A stretch of DNA of 64,000 nt from VXYL01 sp965116935. GTDB lineage: Bacteria; Pseudomonadota; Gammaproteobacteria; Pseudomonadales; Azotimanducaceae. The stretch lies in contig OZ220737.1 of the NCBI GenBank assembly GCA_965116935.1, positions 3,534,001 through 3,598,000 on the forward strand, written 5' to 3'. Below, piece after piece: positions 8,642 to 15,674 of the stretch. Under the pieces are notes generated by a model. The model was not told where the DNA came from. It ran no database searches and saw only the letters and a program-made list of their open reading frames with translations. A program made the translations under genes and the position numbers. Position 1 is the stretch's first letter; every line of letters starts with the position of its first letter.

Positions 8642-9385
8642 TCAGGAGACTATGCGAACGGGGCGCGGCGCAAGGTTCTGGGCGTGCAGTCCGCATTCCT
8701 TGTCGGTGGCGTTCTCCCACCACCAGCGCCCGTTGCGCTCATGCTCGTGGGGGCCGACGGGACGGGTGCAGGGCTCGCAGCCGATGGAGAGGAAGCCGGC
8801 GTCATGCAGGGGGTTGTAGGGCACGTCGTTGGCGCGGATGTAGTCCCATACGTCGGCGCTGGTCCAGTTGGCCAGGGGATTGAACTTGAAGATGGGGTGG
8901 TCGACGGTCGAGAAGGCCGCATCTTCCTGTGCGGTCGGCAGTTCGGCTCGAGTGACGCTCTGGTCGGCGCGCTGGCCGGTGATCCAGGCATCGAGTTCGC
9001 CGAGCTTGCGCCTGAGCGGCTCGATCTTGCGCACCGCGCAGCATTCGCCGTGGCCGTCGCGATAGAAGCTGAAGAGGCCCTTCTCCCGCACGAGGCGAGT
9101 CACTTCCGCCCCGTCCGGAGCCAGCACCTCGAGGCGAATGCCGTAATGGTCGCGCACGGTCTCGAGGAAGCGGTAGGTTTCGGGGTGCAGGCGGCCGGTG
9201 TCGAGGCTAAAGACCGGCACGTCCTTGCCGAGGATCGTGGCGGCAAGGTCGATCAGCACCACGTCTTCCGCGCCGCTGAAGGAGATGGCGATGCGCTCGG
9301 TGTCGAAGCTCTCGAACGCCTCGACGAGCACGTCGCGCGCCACCTGCGCCGGGGTGGGGAGTGCCTGTGCGGAGATCTGCGCCAT
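8642..9385 (-). CDS. cysH: Assimilatory adenylyl-sulfate reductase
   Basis: A 247-residue PP-loop reductase that reduces activated sulfate to sulfite for cysteine synthesis. SFSGAEDVVLID (about 35-46) is the nucleotide-binding loop. The iron-sulfur cysteines are present as CC at 115-116 (GECCAVRKIEPL) and CEPC at 203-206, which marks the [4Fe-4S] APS-type enzyme rather than cluster-free PAPS reductase. The catalytic Cys231 lies in ECGLH. ATG 9385 follows GGGAAGGA. The small redox protein downstream probably belongs to the same transcript. No other cys genes are in the window. Confidence 0.93.
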   Translation of the reverse strand: MAQISAQALPTPAQVARDVLVEAFESFDTERIAISFSGAEDVVLIDLAATILGKDVPVFSLDTGRLHPETYRFLETVRDHYGIRLEVLAPDGAEVTRLVREKGLFSFYRDGHGECCAVRKIEPLRRKLGELDAWITGQRADQSVTRAELPTAQEDAAFSTVDHPIFKFNPLANWTSADVWDYIRANDVPYNPLHDAGFLSIGCEPCTRPVGPHEHERNGRWWWENATDKECGLHAQNLAPRPVRIVS

Positions 9386-9535
9386 CGTTCCTTCCCATGT
9401 CTGCGGCACCGGTGGCCAAAGGCAAAAGCGACCCTTGACCACGAAAGAGCGGCGCAGACTAGCAGCGGGGCTGCGCCGCCGAAAATGATTTCTGGTTCTA
9501 TGCTTATCCTTGCGGCGAGGTCGCTAGGCGGCCAC

Positions 9536-9590
9536 GGACGGGCCTTTTGGAGGTCGGGAACGCTGCCTCTTTCGGAAGGCCGTTCCATCG
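9536..9590. repeat. R1-like degenerate element
   Basis: A broken relative of R1 in the 9386-9821 gap: GGCCTTTTGGAGG, then an interrupted stem ending CGGAAGGCC. It lies immediately before the full copy at 9625. Confidence 0.45.
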
Positions 9591-9624
9591 CCAAGTCGGG
9601 CAGGCTGCTAGCGCCCGAACAAGA

Positions 9625-9750
9625 CGGGCCTTCGGAGGGAAGGCATTCTGCCTTCCCTGGCGCCGATAGGCGCCTTCCCTTTGTCGGTCTCCGGCCCGTG
9701 CGCCTGACGGCGCACGAGGGAAGGCAGAATGCCTTCCCTCCGAAGGCCCC
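9625..9750. repeat. R1 palindromic intergenic element, copy b
   Basis: Arms run from CGGGCCTTCGGAGGGAAG to CTTCCCTCCGAAGGCCC, each with the inner hairpin GGGAAGGCATTCTGCCTTCC or its partner. The centre carries GGCGCCGATAGGCGCC and GTGCGCCTGACGGCGCAC. It is placed between divergent cysH and thrH. Confidence 0.9.
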
Positions 9751-9821
9751 TGCATCGTCAAGTCCGACTTGCCTGCTAGAATCCGCCGCCGCTGGTTTTT
9801 GTGGCTCCGGGGACACGCTGC

Positions 9822-10424
9822 TTGGACATCCTCTGTCTTGATCTCGAAGGCGTGCTGGTGCCGGAAATCTGGCTGTCGGTGGCCGAGCGCACCGGCATCG
9901 CCGAACTCAAGCGAACCACCCGCGACGTGCCCGTGTATGACGACCTCATGCGCTACCGCATGGATGTGCTCGAACGCAACGACCTCAAGCTCAGCACCAT
10001 CCGCGAGGTGATTAGTGGGCTCGAGCCGCTGCCCGGGGCGGCCGATTTCCTGCGCTGGGCGCGGCGCACCTTTCAGGTGGCGATCCTGTCGGACACCTTC
10101 TACGAGTTCGGCATGACGCTCATGGCCAAGCTCGACCATCCGCTGCTGCTGTGCCACCGACTGACGGTGCAGGACGACCGCATCGTCGGCTATCGGCTGC
10201 GGCAGGACGATCCCAAGCGCGAGGCGGTGCGGGCGTTTCACTCGCTGGGCTATCGCGTGCTCGCGGCGGGCGACTCCTTCAACGACACGGCGATGCTCGA
10301 AGAGGCGGACGCCGGTGTTTTCTTCAACGCCCCGGCCAACGTGGTGGCCGAGTTCCCCGAGTTCGACGCGGTGGATTCGTACGACGCTCTGGCTCAGCGC
10401 CTCAAGCAACTCCAGGGAGGGTAG
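9822..10424 (+). CDS. thrH: ThrH-type phosphoserine phosphatase / homoserine phosphotransferase
   Basis: A 200-residue HAD-superfamily enzyme. It opens with DILCLDLEGVLVPEIW, in which the nucleophile motif is D-L-E-G as in Pseudomonas ThrH, then SDTFYEF (motif II), KREAVRAF (Lys of motif III) and AAGDSFNDTAML (motif IV). ThrH dephosphorylates phosphoserine and can pass the phosphate to homoserine. I chose TTG 9822 because it begins at the family N-terminus and has GGGGA about 10 bases upstream; GTG 9801 adds seven residues. The stop is six bases from the prpB ATG, so it probably shares a transcript with the methylcitrate genes. Confidence 0.88.
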   Translation: MDILCLDLEGVLVPEIWLSVAERTGIAELKRTTRDVPVYDDLMRYRMDVLERNDLKLSTIREVISGLEPLPGAADFLRWARRTFQVAILSDTFYEFGMTLMAKLDHPLLLCHRLTVQDDRIVGYRLRQDDPKREAVRAFHSLGYRVLAAGDSFNDTAMLEEADAGVFFNAPANVVAEFPEFDAVDSYDALAQRLKQLQGG

Positions 10425-10429
10425 TAGGC

Positions 10430-11311
10430 ATGGCCACAGCAGGCTCGCGGTTTCGCGCCGCGCTTGAAGCCGAGAATCCGCTGCAGATCGTCGGCGCCAT
10501 CAATGCCTACGCCGCCATCATGGCCGAGCGGGTGGGCTTTTCCGCGATCTATCTCTCCGGCGGCGGGGTGGCAGCGGCTTCCTATGGCCTGCCGGACCTC
10601 GGCATCACCTCCATGGACGACGTGCTTGCCGACGTGCGGCGCATTACCGCGGCGAGCGCCTTGCCGCTTTTGGTGGATGTGGACACGGGCTGGGGTGGCG
10701 CTTTCAACATCGCTCGCACCATTCGCGAGATGGGCAAGGCTGGCGCGGCGGCCGTGCACATCGAGGATCAGGTGGCGGCGAAGCGCTGCGGGCACCGACC
10801 GAACAAGGAGATCGTCTCCACCGAGGAAATGTGCGATCGCCTCAAGGCCGCCGCCGATGCCAAGCTCAACGCCGATTTCGTCGTCATGGCGCGCACGGAC
10901 GCACTGGCGGTGGAGGGGCTCGATGCGGTGGTGGAGCGGGTGGCGCGGTTCGAGGAAGCTGGCGCCGATGCCATCTTCGCTGAGGCCATGACCGACCTCG
11001 CCATGTACGGTCGCGTGACGGAGGCGGTGAACATCCCGGTCCTCGCCAACCTCACCGAGTTCGGTCAGACGCCGCTCTATACCTTAGATGAACTGAGGAG
11101 CGTGGGTGTTAGGATGGCGCTCTATCCCCTTTCCGCGTTCCGCGCCATGAGCATGGCGGCGCTCAACGTGTACGGGGCGATTCGCCGGGACGGAACGCAG
11201 AAGGCGGCGCTGGAATCGATGCAAACCCGGGCGGACCTCTATGATTTTCTCGGCTATCACGACTACGAAGACCAGCTAGATCGGCTCTTCGCCGACGGCA
11301 AGGGCGGCTGA
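10430..11311 (+). CDS. prpB: Methylisocitrate lyase
   Basis: A 293-residue member of the isocitrate lyase/PEP mutase superfamily. VDVDTGWGG (about 80) supplies the Mg-binding aspartates, and AAKRCGHRPNKEIVS matches the active-site Cys motif K-R-C-G-H of PrpB closely. Later blocks MARTDAL and NLTEFGQTP also fit. It splits 2-methylisocitrate into pyruvate and succinate, the last step of propionate catabolism. AGGGAGG lies nine bases upstream of the ATG. It is followed by prpC and prpD in order. Confidence 0.93.
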   Translation: MATAGSRFRAALEAENPLQIVGAINAYAAIMAERVGFSAIYLSGGGVAAASYGLPDLGITSMDDVLADVRRITAASALPLLVDVDTGWGGAFNIARTIREMGKAGAAAVHIEDQVAAKRCGHRPNKEIVSTEEMCDRLKAAADAKLNADFVVMARTDALAVEGLDAVVERVARFEEAGADAIFAEAMTDLAMYGRVTEAVNIPVLANLTEFGQTPLYTLDELRSVGVRMALYPLSAFRAMSMAALNVYGAIRRDGTQKAALESMQTRADLYDFLGYHDYEDQLDRLFADGKGG

Positions 11312-11386
11312 GAAAAGCGGCCGCGTCAGCGCCTCGAAGCGCGAGGAGAATCGCGCCTCGGCACGAACGACACGAGAGGAAGGGAA

Positions 11387-12511
11387 ATGGTGGACAAGAA
11401 ACTCGGCGGCGCAGGCCTGCGCGGCCAAAGCGCCGGCGAAACCTCGCTTTGCACGGTGGGCAAGACCGGCACGGGGCTCACCTATCGGGGCTATGACATC
11501 TCGGAACTTGCCGAGAGTGCGACCTTTGAGGAGATCGCCCATCTCATTTTCCACGGCGAGTTGCCGAACGCGGCGGAAGTCGATGCCTATCGCGCCAAGC
11601 TCAAGGGGCTGCGCGGCTTGCCGGACGCGGTGAAGGAGGTTCTCGAACGCATCCCGGCGGACGCCCATCCCATGGACGTGATGCGCACCGGCTGCTCCAT
11701 GCTCGGCAACCTCGAGCCGGAGGGCGACTTCGGCAATCAGCAGGAGGTGGCGGACCGCCTGCTCGGCGCGCTGCCTTCGATCGTCAACTATTGGTATCGG
11801 TTCAGCCACGACGGCGTTCGGGTGGAACTCGAAACCGATGCCGACTCCATCGCCGGCCACTTCCTGGAGACCCTGCACGGGCGCGCTCCGAGCGACCTGC
11901 ATCAACGGGTGATGGATGTCTCCCTGATTCTCTACGCCGAGCACGAGTTCAACGCCTCGACCTTCACCGCGCGGGTGTGCGCCTCGACGCTGTCGGACAT
12001 GCACTCCTGCATCACCGGCGCCATCGGCTCCCTGCGCGGGCCCCTGCACGGCGGTGCCAACGAGGCGGCGATGGCGTTGATCGAGCGCTTCGAAACCGCG
12101 GAAGAGGCGGTGACGGCGGTGCGCGGCATGCTGGCAGCCAAGGAAGTCATCATGGGCTTCGGCCACGCCATCTACCGCACCTCGGACCCCCGCAACGGCA
12201 TCATCAAGGGGTGGGCGGAGAAGCTGGCCGGCGAGGTGGGCGACGAGCGCTTCTATCCGGTCTCCTGCGCCATCGAGAAGCTGCTCTGGGACGAGAAGAA
12301 ACTCTTCGCCAACGCCGACTTCTTCCACGCCGCCACCTACCACTTCATGGGTATTCCCACCAAGCTGTTCACGCCCATCTTCGTCTGTTCGAGGGTGTCG
12401 GGCTGGAGCGCCCACGTGATGGAGCAGCGCTCGAACAACCGCATCATCCGACCGAGCGCCGACTACATCGGCCCCGAGCCGCGTTCGTTCGTGCCGCTGG
12501 CGGAACGCTAG
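11387..12511 (+). CDS. prpC: 2-Methylcitrate synthase (citrate synthase family)
   Basis: A 374-residue citrate-synthase-fold enzyme. LTYRGYDISELAE near the start, GPLHGGANEAAM (first catalytic His region), MGFGHAIYR (second His) and the C-terminal SGWSAHVMEQ...NRIIRPSADY are all present. The short length and prpB/prpD neighbours point to 2-methylcitrate synthase, joining propionyl-CoA and oxaloacetate, rather than housekeeping citrate synthase. GAGAGGAAGGG lies just before the ATG. A gap of 75 bases follows prpB; the next gene begins two bases after its stop. Confidence 0.92.
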   Translation: MVDKKLGGAGLRGQSAGETSLCTVGKTGTGLTYRGYDISELAESATFEEIAHLIFHGELPNAAEVDAYRAKLKGLRGLPDAVKEVLERIPADAHPMDVMRTGCSMLGNLEPEGDFGNQQEVADRLLGALPSIVNYWYRFSHDGVRVELETDADSIAGHFLETLHGRAPSDLHQRVMDVSLILYAEHEFNASTFTARVCASTLSDMHSCITGAIGSLRGPLHGGANEAAMALIERFETAEEAVTAVRGMLAAKEVIMGFGHAIYRTSDPRNGIIKGWAEKLAGEVGDERFYPVSCAIEKLLWDEKKLFANADFFHAATYHFMGIPTKLFTPIFVCSRVSGWSAHVMEQRSNNRIIRPSADYIGPEPRSFVPLAER

Positions 12512-12513
12512 CG

Positions 12514-13956
12514 GTGAGCGCGAATGTCGAGACCAACGTGCGGCCGGCGCCGGATTCGGAGCTGGTTGACATCGCGGACTACGTGCTCGGTTCGGTGACC
12601 AGTGACGAGGCGTTCGACACGGCTCGCCACTGCTTGATGGATACGCTCGGCTGCGGCTTCCTGGCGCAGCGGTTTCCGGAATGTGCCAAGCACTTGGGCC
12701 CCATCGTCCCGGGTACGGTAGTGCCGAACGGCGCCCGCGTGCCCGGCACGCAGTTCGAGCTCGATCCCGTGAAGGCCGCCTGGGACATCGGTTGCATGAT
12801 CCGCTGGCTGGACTTCAACGACACTTGGCTCGCGGCGGAGTGGGGACACCCATCCGACAATCTCGGCGGCATTCTGGCGGTGGCGGACTTTGTGAGTCGT
12901 CGAGAGGCGGCGGCCGGCCGCGCCCCCCTCACCATGCGCGACGTGCTAGAAGCCATGATCCAGGCGCACGAGATTCAGGGATGCCTTGCGCTTGAGAACA
13001 GCTTCAACCGAGTCGGCCTCGATCACGTGCTGCTCGTGCGAGTGGCTTCGACTGCCGTAGTGACGCGCCTGTTGGGCGGCACCCGGGAGCAGATCGTCGA
13101 CGCGCTTTCCCACGCATGGATCGACGGCTCTAGCTTGCGAACCTATCGCCATGCTCCGAACGCCGGGCCGCGCAAGTCCTGGGCCGCCGGCGACGCCACC
13201 AGCCGGGCGGTGCGCTTGGCCATGTTGGTGCTCAAGGGCGAAATCGGCTACCCGAGTGCGCTCAGCGCGCCGACTTGGGGCTTCTACGACGTCTCCTTCG
13301 GTGGCAAGCCGTTCTCCTTTCAGCGCCCCTACGGCTCGTACGTGATGGAACACGTCCTGTTCAAGATCTCTTTCCCCGCAGAGTTCCACGCCCAGACGGC
13401 GGTGGAAGCAGCGGTCGAACTGCACCCGGAGGTGGCACATCGCATCGACGATATCGACCGAATCGAACTCACCACCCACGAATCCGCCATCCGCATCATC
13501 AGCAAGACCGGCCAGCTCAATAACCCCGCCGACCGTGACCACTGCCTGCAGTACATGACGGCGATTGGCCTGCTCAAGGGCGACCTGACGGCGGACGACT
13601 ACGAGGACGCCGCCGCCCGAGACCCGCGCGTCGATCAGTTGCGCGACCTCATGGTGGTGCAGGAAGACGACCGCTACAGCCGCGAATACCACGAAGCCGA
13701 CAAGCGCAGCATCGCCAATGCGGTGCAAGTGTTTTTCCGGAACGGCACCAAGACCCAAAAGGTAGTGGTCGAATACCCCATCGGCCACCGCCGCCGCCGC
13801 GACGAGGGCATCCCCATCCTCGTGGACAAATTCCGCCGCAACCTGGCCATCCGCTTCCCCGTCGGCCAAGCCAACGCGATTGCGGACCTCTGCTTGGACC
13901 GAGAGGCTATCGAAGCAACGCCGGTGCATGAATTCATGGACAGCATGATTGTCTGA
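12514..13956 (+). CDS. prpD: 2-Methylcitrate dehydratase (MmgE/PrpD family)
   Basis: A 480-residue MmgE/PrpD protein. DTLGCGF and LDFNDTWLAAEWGHPSDN (about 105-125) are family landmarks. It dehydrates 2-methylcitrate to 2-methylaconitate, which aconitase then rehydrates. Start is GTG 12514, two bases after prpC. A much longer open frame upstream is only a shadow of prpC. No acnD or prpF lies nearby, so the PrpD plus housekeeping-aconitase version of the pathway is likely here. Confidence 0.92.
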   Translation: MSANVETNVRPAPDSELVDIADYVLGSVTSDEAFDTARHCLMDTLGCGFLAQRFPECAKHLGPIVPGTVVPNGARVPGTQFELDPVKAAWDIGCMIRWLDFNDTWLAAEWGHPSDNLGGILAVADFVSRREAAAGRAPLTMRDVLEAMIQAHEIQGCLALENSFNRVGLDHVLLVRVASTAVVTRLLGGTREQIVDALSHAWIDGSSLRTYRHAPNAGPRKSWAAGDATSRAVRLAMLVLKGEIGYPSALSAPTWGFYDVSFGGKPFSFQRPYGSYVMEHVLFKISFPAEFHAQTAVEAAVELHPEVAHRIDDIDRIELTTHESAIRIISKTGQLNNPADRDHCLQYMTAIGLLKGDLTADDYEDAAARDPRVDQLRDLMVVQEDDRYSREYHEADKRSIANAVQVFFRNGTKTQKVVVEYPIGHRRRRDEGIPILVDKFRRNLAIRFPVGQANAIADLCLDREAIEATPVHEFMDSMIV

Positions 13957-13972
13957 CTGGCGCAGTGCTGGA

Positions 13973-13991
13973 GCCGCGGGCAAGCCGCGGC
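13973..13991. terminator. Possible hairpin terminator after prpD
   Basis: Inverted repeat GCCGCGG-GCAAG-CCGCGGC begins 16 bases after the prpD stop and just before the end of the convergent gene at 13999. There is no U-run, so a Rho-independent role is weakly supported. Confidence 0.4.
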
Positions 13992-13998
13992 GCGCAAT

Positions 13999-14352
13999 CT
14001 AGTTTGAATACGACACACGACCACTCTGATCAATCGCAATGCCGTAGTCGGCACTCAACTCTCCGACCACGCGGTCCTTCTCTTCTGTCGAGATGCCGCC
14101 TCGGAACTGGTACATCGCGTCTATTGAGTTGATCAGGGCCTTTCGGGTTCTCGGCCTGAGCTTTCGAATCCTCTTGGCGATGAGTTGAAGCTCCGACCCG
14201 GCGCCGTCCTCTACCATGCAGTCCGCTACGCTGGTTTTCGAGTGCTCCTGTTCCTCCTCACGGCGGGCAAGCTGGATCAGCAACTGGGCCAGCCGCAGCT
14301 TGTCGCGGTAGCCAAGTTGCTTGGCCGTGATGGATATTTCGTCGAAGTCCAT
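13999..14352 (-). CDS. Small hypothetical protein, helical and charged
   Basis: A 117-residue protein, not recognised. The N-terminus (MDFDEISITAKQLGYRDKLRLAQLL) resembles the short amphipathic helix used by some antitoxins. The second half, KLRPRTRKALINSID followed by GISTEEKDRVVGEL and a terminal VSY, looks like a small winged or helix-turn-helix fold. It is convergent with prpD and about 280 bases from VapBC on the other strand. The start at 14352 is preferred over 14370 because of the compact N-terminus; ribosome-site support is weak. The 14353-14590 stretch holds nothing I can name. Confidence 0.5.
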   Translation of the reverse strand: MDFDEISITAKQLGYRDKLRLAQLLIQLARREEEQEHSKTSVADCMVEDGAGSELQLIAKRIRKLRPRTRKALINSIDAMYQFRGGISTEEKDRVVGELSADYGIAIDQSGRVSYSN

Positions 14353-14590
14353 GAACGGTGTCCAATCCACACAATTCCGATGGACTCATCATATCGTGGG
14401 TCGAATATGGTTCCCGGCCCGCCGTGGCAGGAACAGCCTGACCAGCCATGAGCCCTTGGAAACCGCGTCGCAGCAGTGGTCGCACCGGACGCGGCAAGCG
14501 TCATTCCATGCGCTGGGATGGCGCACTTCGTAGCGGGCATCGAGCATTGGGCGGCTGCGTTTTGCCGAGCTTGCGGACAGCGCAACGGGA

Positions 14591-14618
14591 TGTGTACTAT
14601 CGTTTCGTCTTATACACA
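14591..14618. promoter_or_regulatory. Inverted repeat upstream of vapBC, likely operator
   Basis: TGTGTA and TACACA face each other across 16 bases, ending 11 bases before the antitoxin ATG. VapB proteins commonly bind such inverted repeats to repress their own operon; location and symmetry are seen, binding is inferred. Confidence 0.5.
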
Positions 14619-14629
14619 TAGGGTTGGCC

Positions 14630-14824
14630 ATGCGTACGAACATCGTCATTGACGACGCGCTGCTCAGGGATGCGATGCAGGCAACGGGAGCGACGACCAA
14701 GCGTCAAGTCGTGGAGTTGGGGCTGGCCTCGCTGATCAGGTTGAAGGACCAGGAACATATCCGCGGACTCCGTGGAAAGTTGCGCTGGACGGGCGATCTT
14801 GAGGCGATGCGACGCGATCGATGA
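14630..14824 (+). CDS. vapB: VapB-type antitoxin
   Basis: A 64-residue protein beginning MRTNIVIDDALL, followed by a helix-turn-helix-like KRQVVELGLASLI: the ribbon-helix-helix antitoxin of the VapB2191 type. The charged C-terminal tail (RGKLRWTGDLEAMRRDR) is the part expected to block the toxin. Its stop overlaps the start of vapC (ATGA), giving coupled translation. Start is the ATG at 14630 rather than the in-frame TTG six bases earlier. Confidence 0.9.
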   Translation: MRTNIVIDDALLRDAMQATGATTKRQVVELGLASLIRLKDQEHIRGLRGKLRWTGDLEAMRRDR

Positions 14825-15222
14825 TCCTGGTGGACTCCAGCGTCTGGATCGACTACTTCAATGGGTCGGTCACCGGCGAAACCGATTTCCTGGACCACCT
14901 CTTGGCCACCGACGTGGCGGCGACGGGCGATCTGATACTTGCCGAGGTGCTGCAGGGCTTCCGCGACGACGCCGACTTTGCGGCGGCAAGACGGTCCTTG
15001 GCCCCGCTGCCAGCCTTTGATCTGCTTGGCCGAGAGCGCGCCTACAGGGTGGCAGGCCGGTATCGGGAGCTCCGCAAGGCGGGCATCACTGTGCGCAAAA
15101 CCGTGGACGTGATCATTGGCTCGTTTTGCATCGACGAAGGCTTGCCCTTGCTGTTCTCCGACAGGGACTTCCTGCCGATGGTTGATTTGCTGGGCCTGCA
15201 ACGCGCATTTCCTGAACGCTGA
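14821..15222 (+). CDS. vapC: VapC-type PIN-domain toxin ribonuclease
   Basis: A 133-residue PIN domain. The acidic metal-binding set appears in order: Asp5 (MILVDSSVWID), Glu42 (LAEVLQGF), Asp96 (KTVDVIIG) and Asp114 (LLFSDRDF). VapC toxins cut tRNA or rRNA until bound by VapB. Full length for the family and all key residues are retained, so it is probably active when free. It directly follows and overlaps the antitoxin gene. Confidence 0.92.
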   Translation: MILVDSSVWIDYFNGSVTGETDFLDHLLATDVAATGDLILAEVLQGFRDDADFAAARRSLAPLPAFDLLGRERAYRVAGRYRELRKAGITVRKTVDVIIGSFCIDEGLPLLFSDRDFLPMVDLLGLQRAFPER

Positions 15223-15339
15223 CGTTTCCGAGCGTCCTCGTCGCGGAAAGGGGCCCGTCGAGCGGCATCGAAAGCACGGCTTCCAACCCGAAGCCGCGGC
15301 TTTGCAAGGTAGGCATCGTGCACTTCCTACGCGCCGTCC

Positions 15340-15630
15340 GGCCCTTCTGGAGGAAGGGCGTCTCGCCCTCCCGCGCGTCGCAAGGCGCGCTTCCGTTCGG
15401 GAGCCTCGATGCTGCACATTTATGCTTGGGCCTGAAGGAAGGACATGGCGCAAGGGTGCGTCAAGGCGTGATGGGTGTCAGGGAATAGCGGCTGGCTTGC
15501 TGGTGGCGTTGTTCGAGAGCTGGCGCTTCGTTGGCATCGTCTAGGGCGCGGGTAGCGGTGGCTTTCGCCGGTGCCGCTGCGTGCGCGCCTTCGGCACGTT
15601 TTGGAGGGCGGGACGCGCTCCCTCCGGCTC
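15340..15630. repeat. R2 intergenic element, copy b (diverged)
   Basis: The 15223-15674 gap is filled by a diverged R2 copy: left arm GGCCCTTCTGGAGGAAGGGC, the hairpin GCGCGTCGCAAGGCGCGC nearby, and a right-hand TTGGAGGGCGGGACGCGCTC. The interior is longer than in copy a and includes remnants of the AGC-rich R2 centre. No gene is visible. Confidence 0.6.
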
Positions 15631-15674
15631 CCCGGTGGTGTTCAGGCGCCAGCACACCAGTTCTGTGGTGCCCG

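Noticed and set aside
11791..12513. Upstream extension of the prpD frame into prpC
   Set aside because: Arg-rich, family-free sequence overlapping prpC in another frame; the GTG at 12514 gives a normal PrpD N-terminus.
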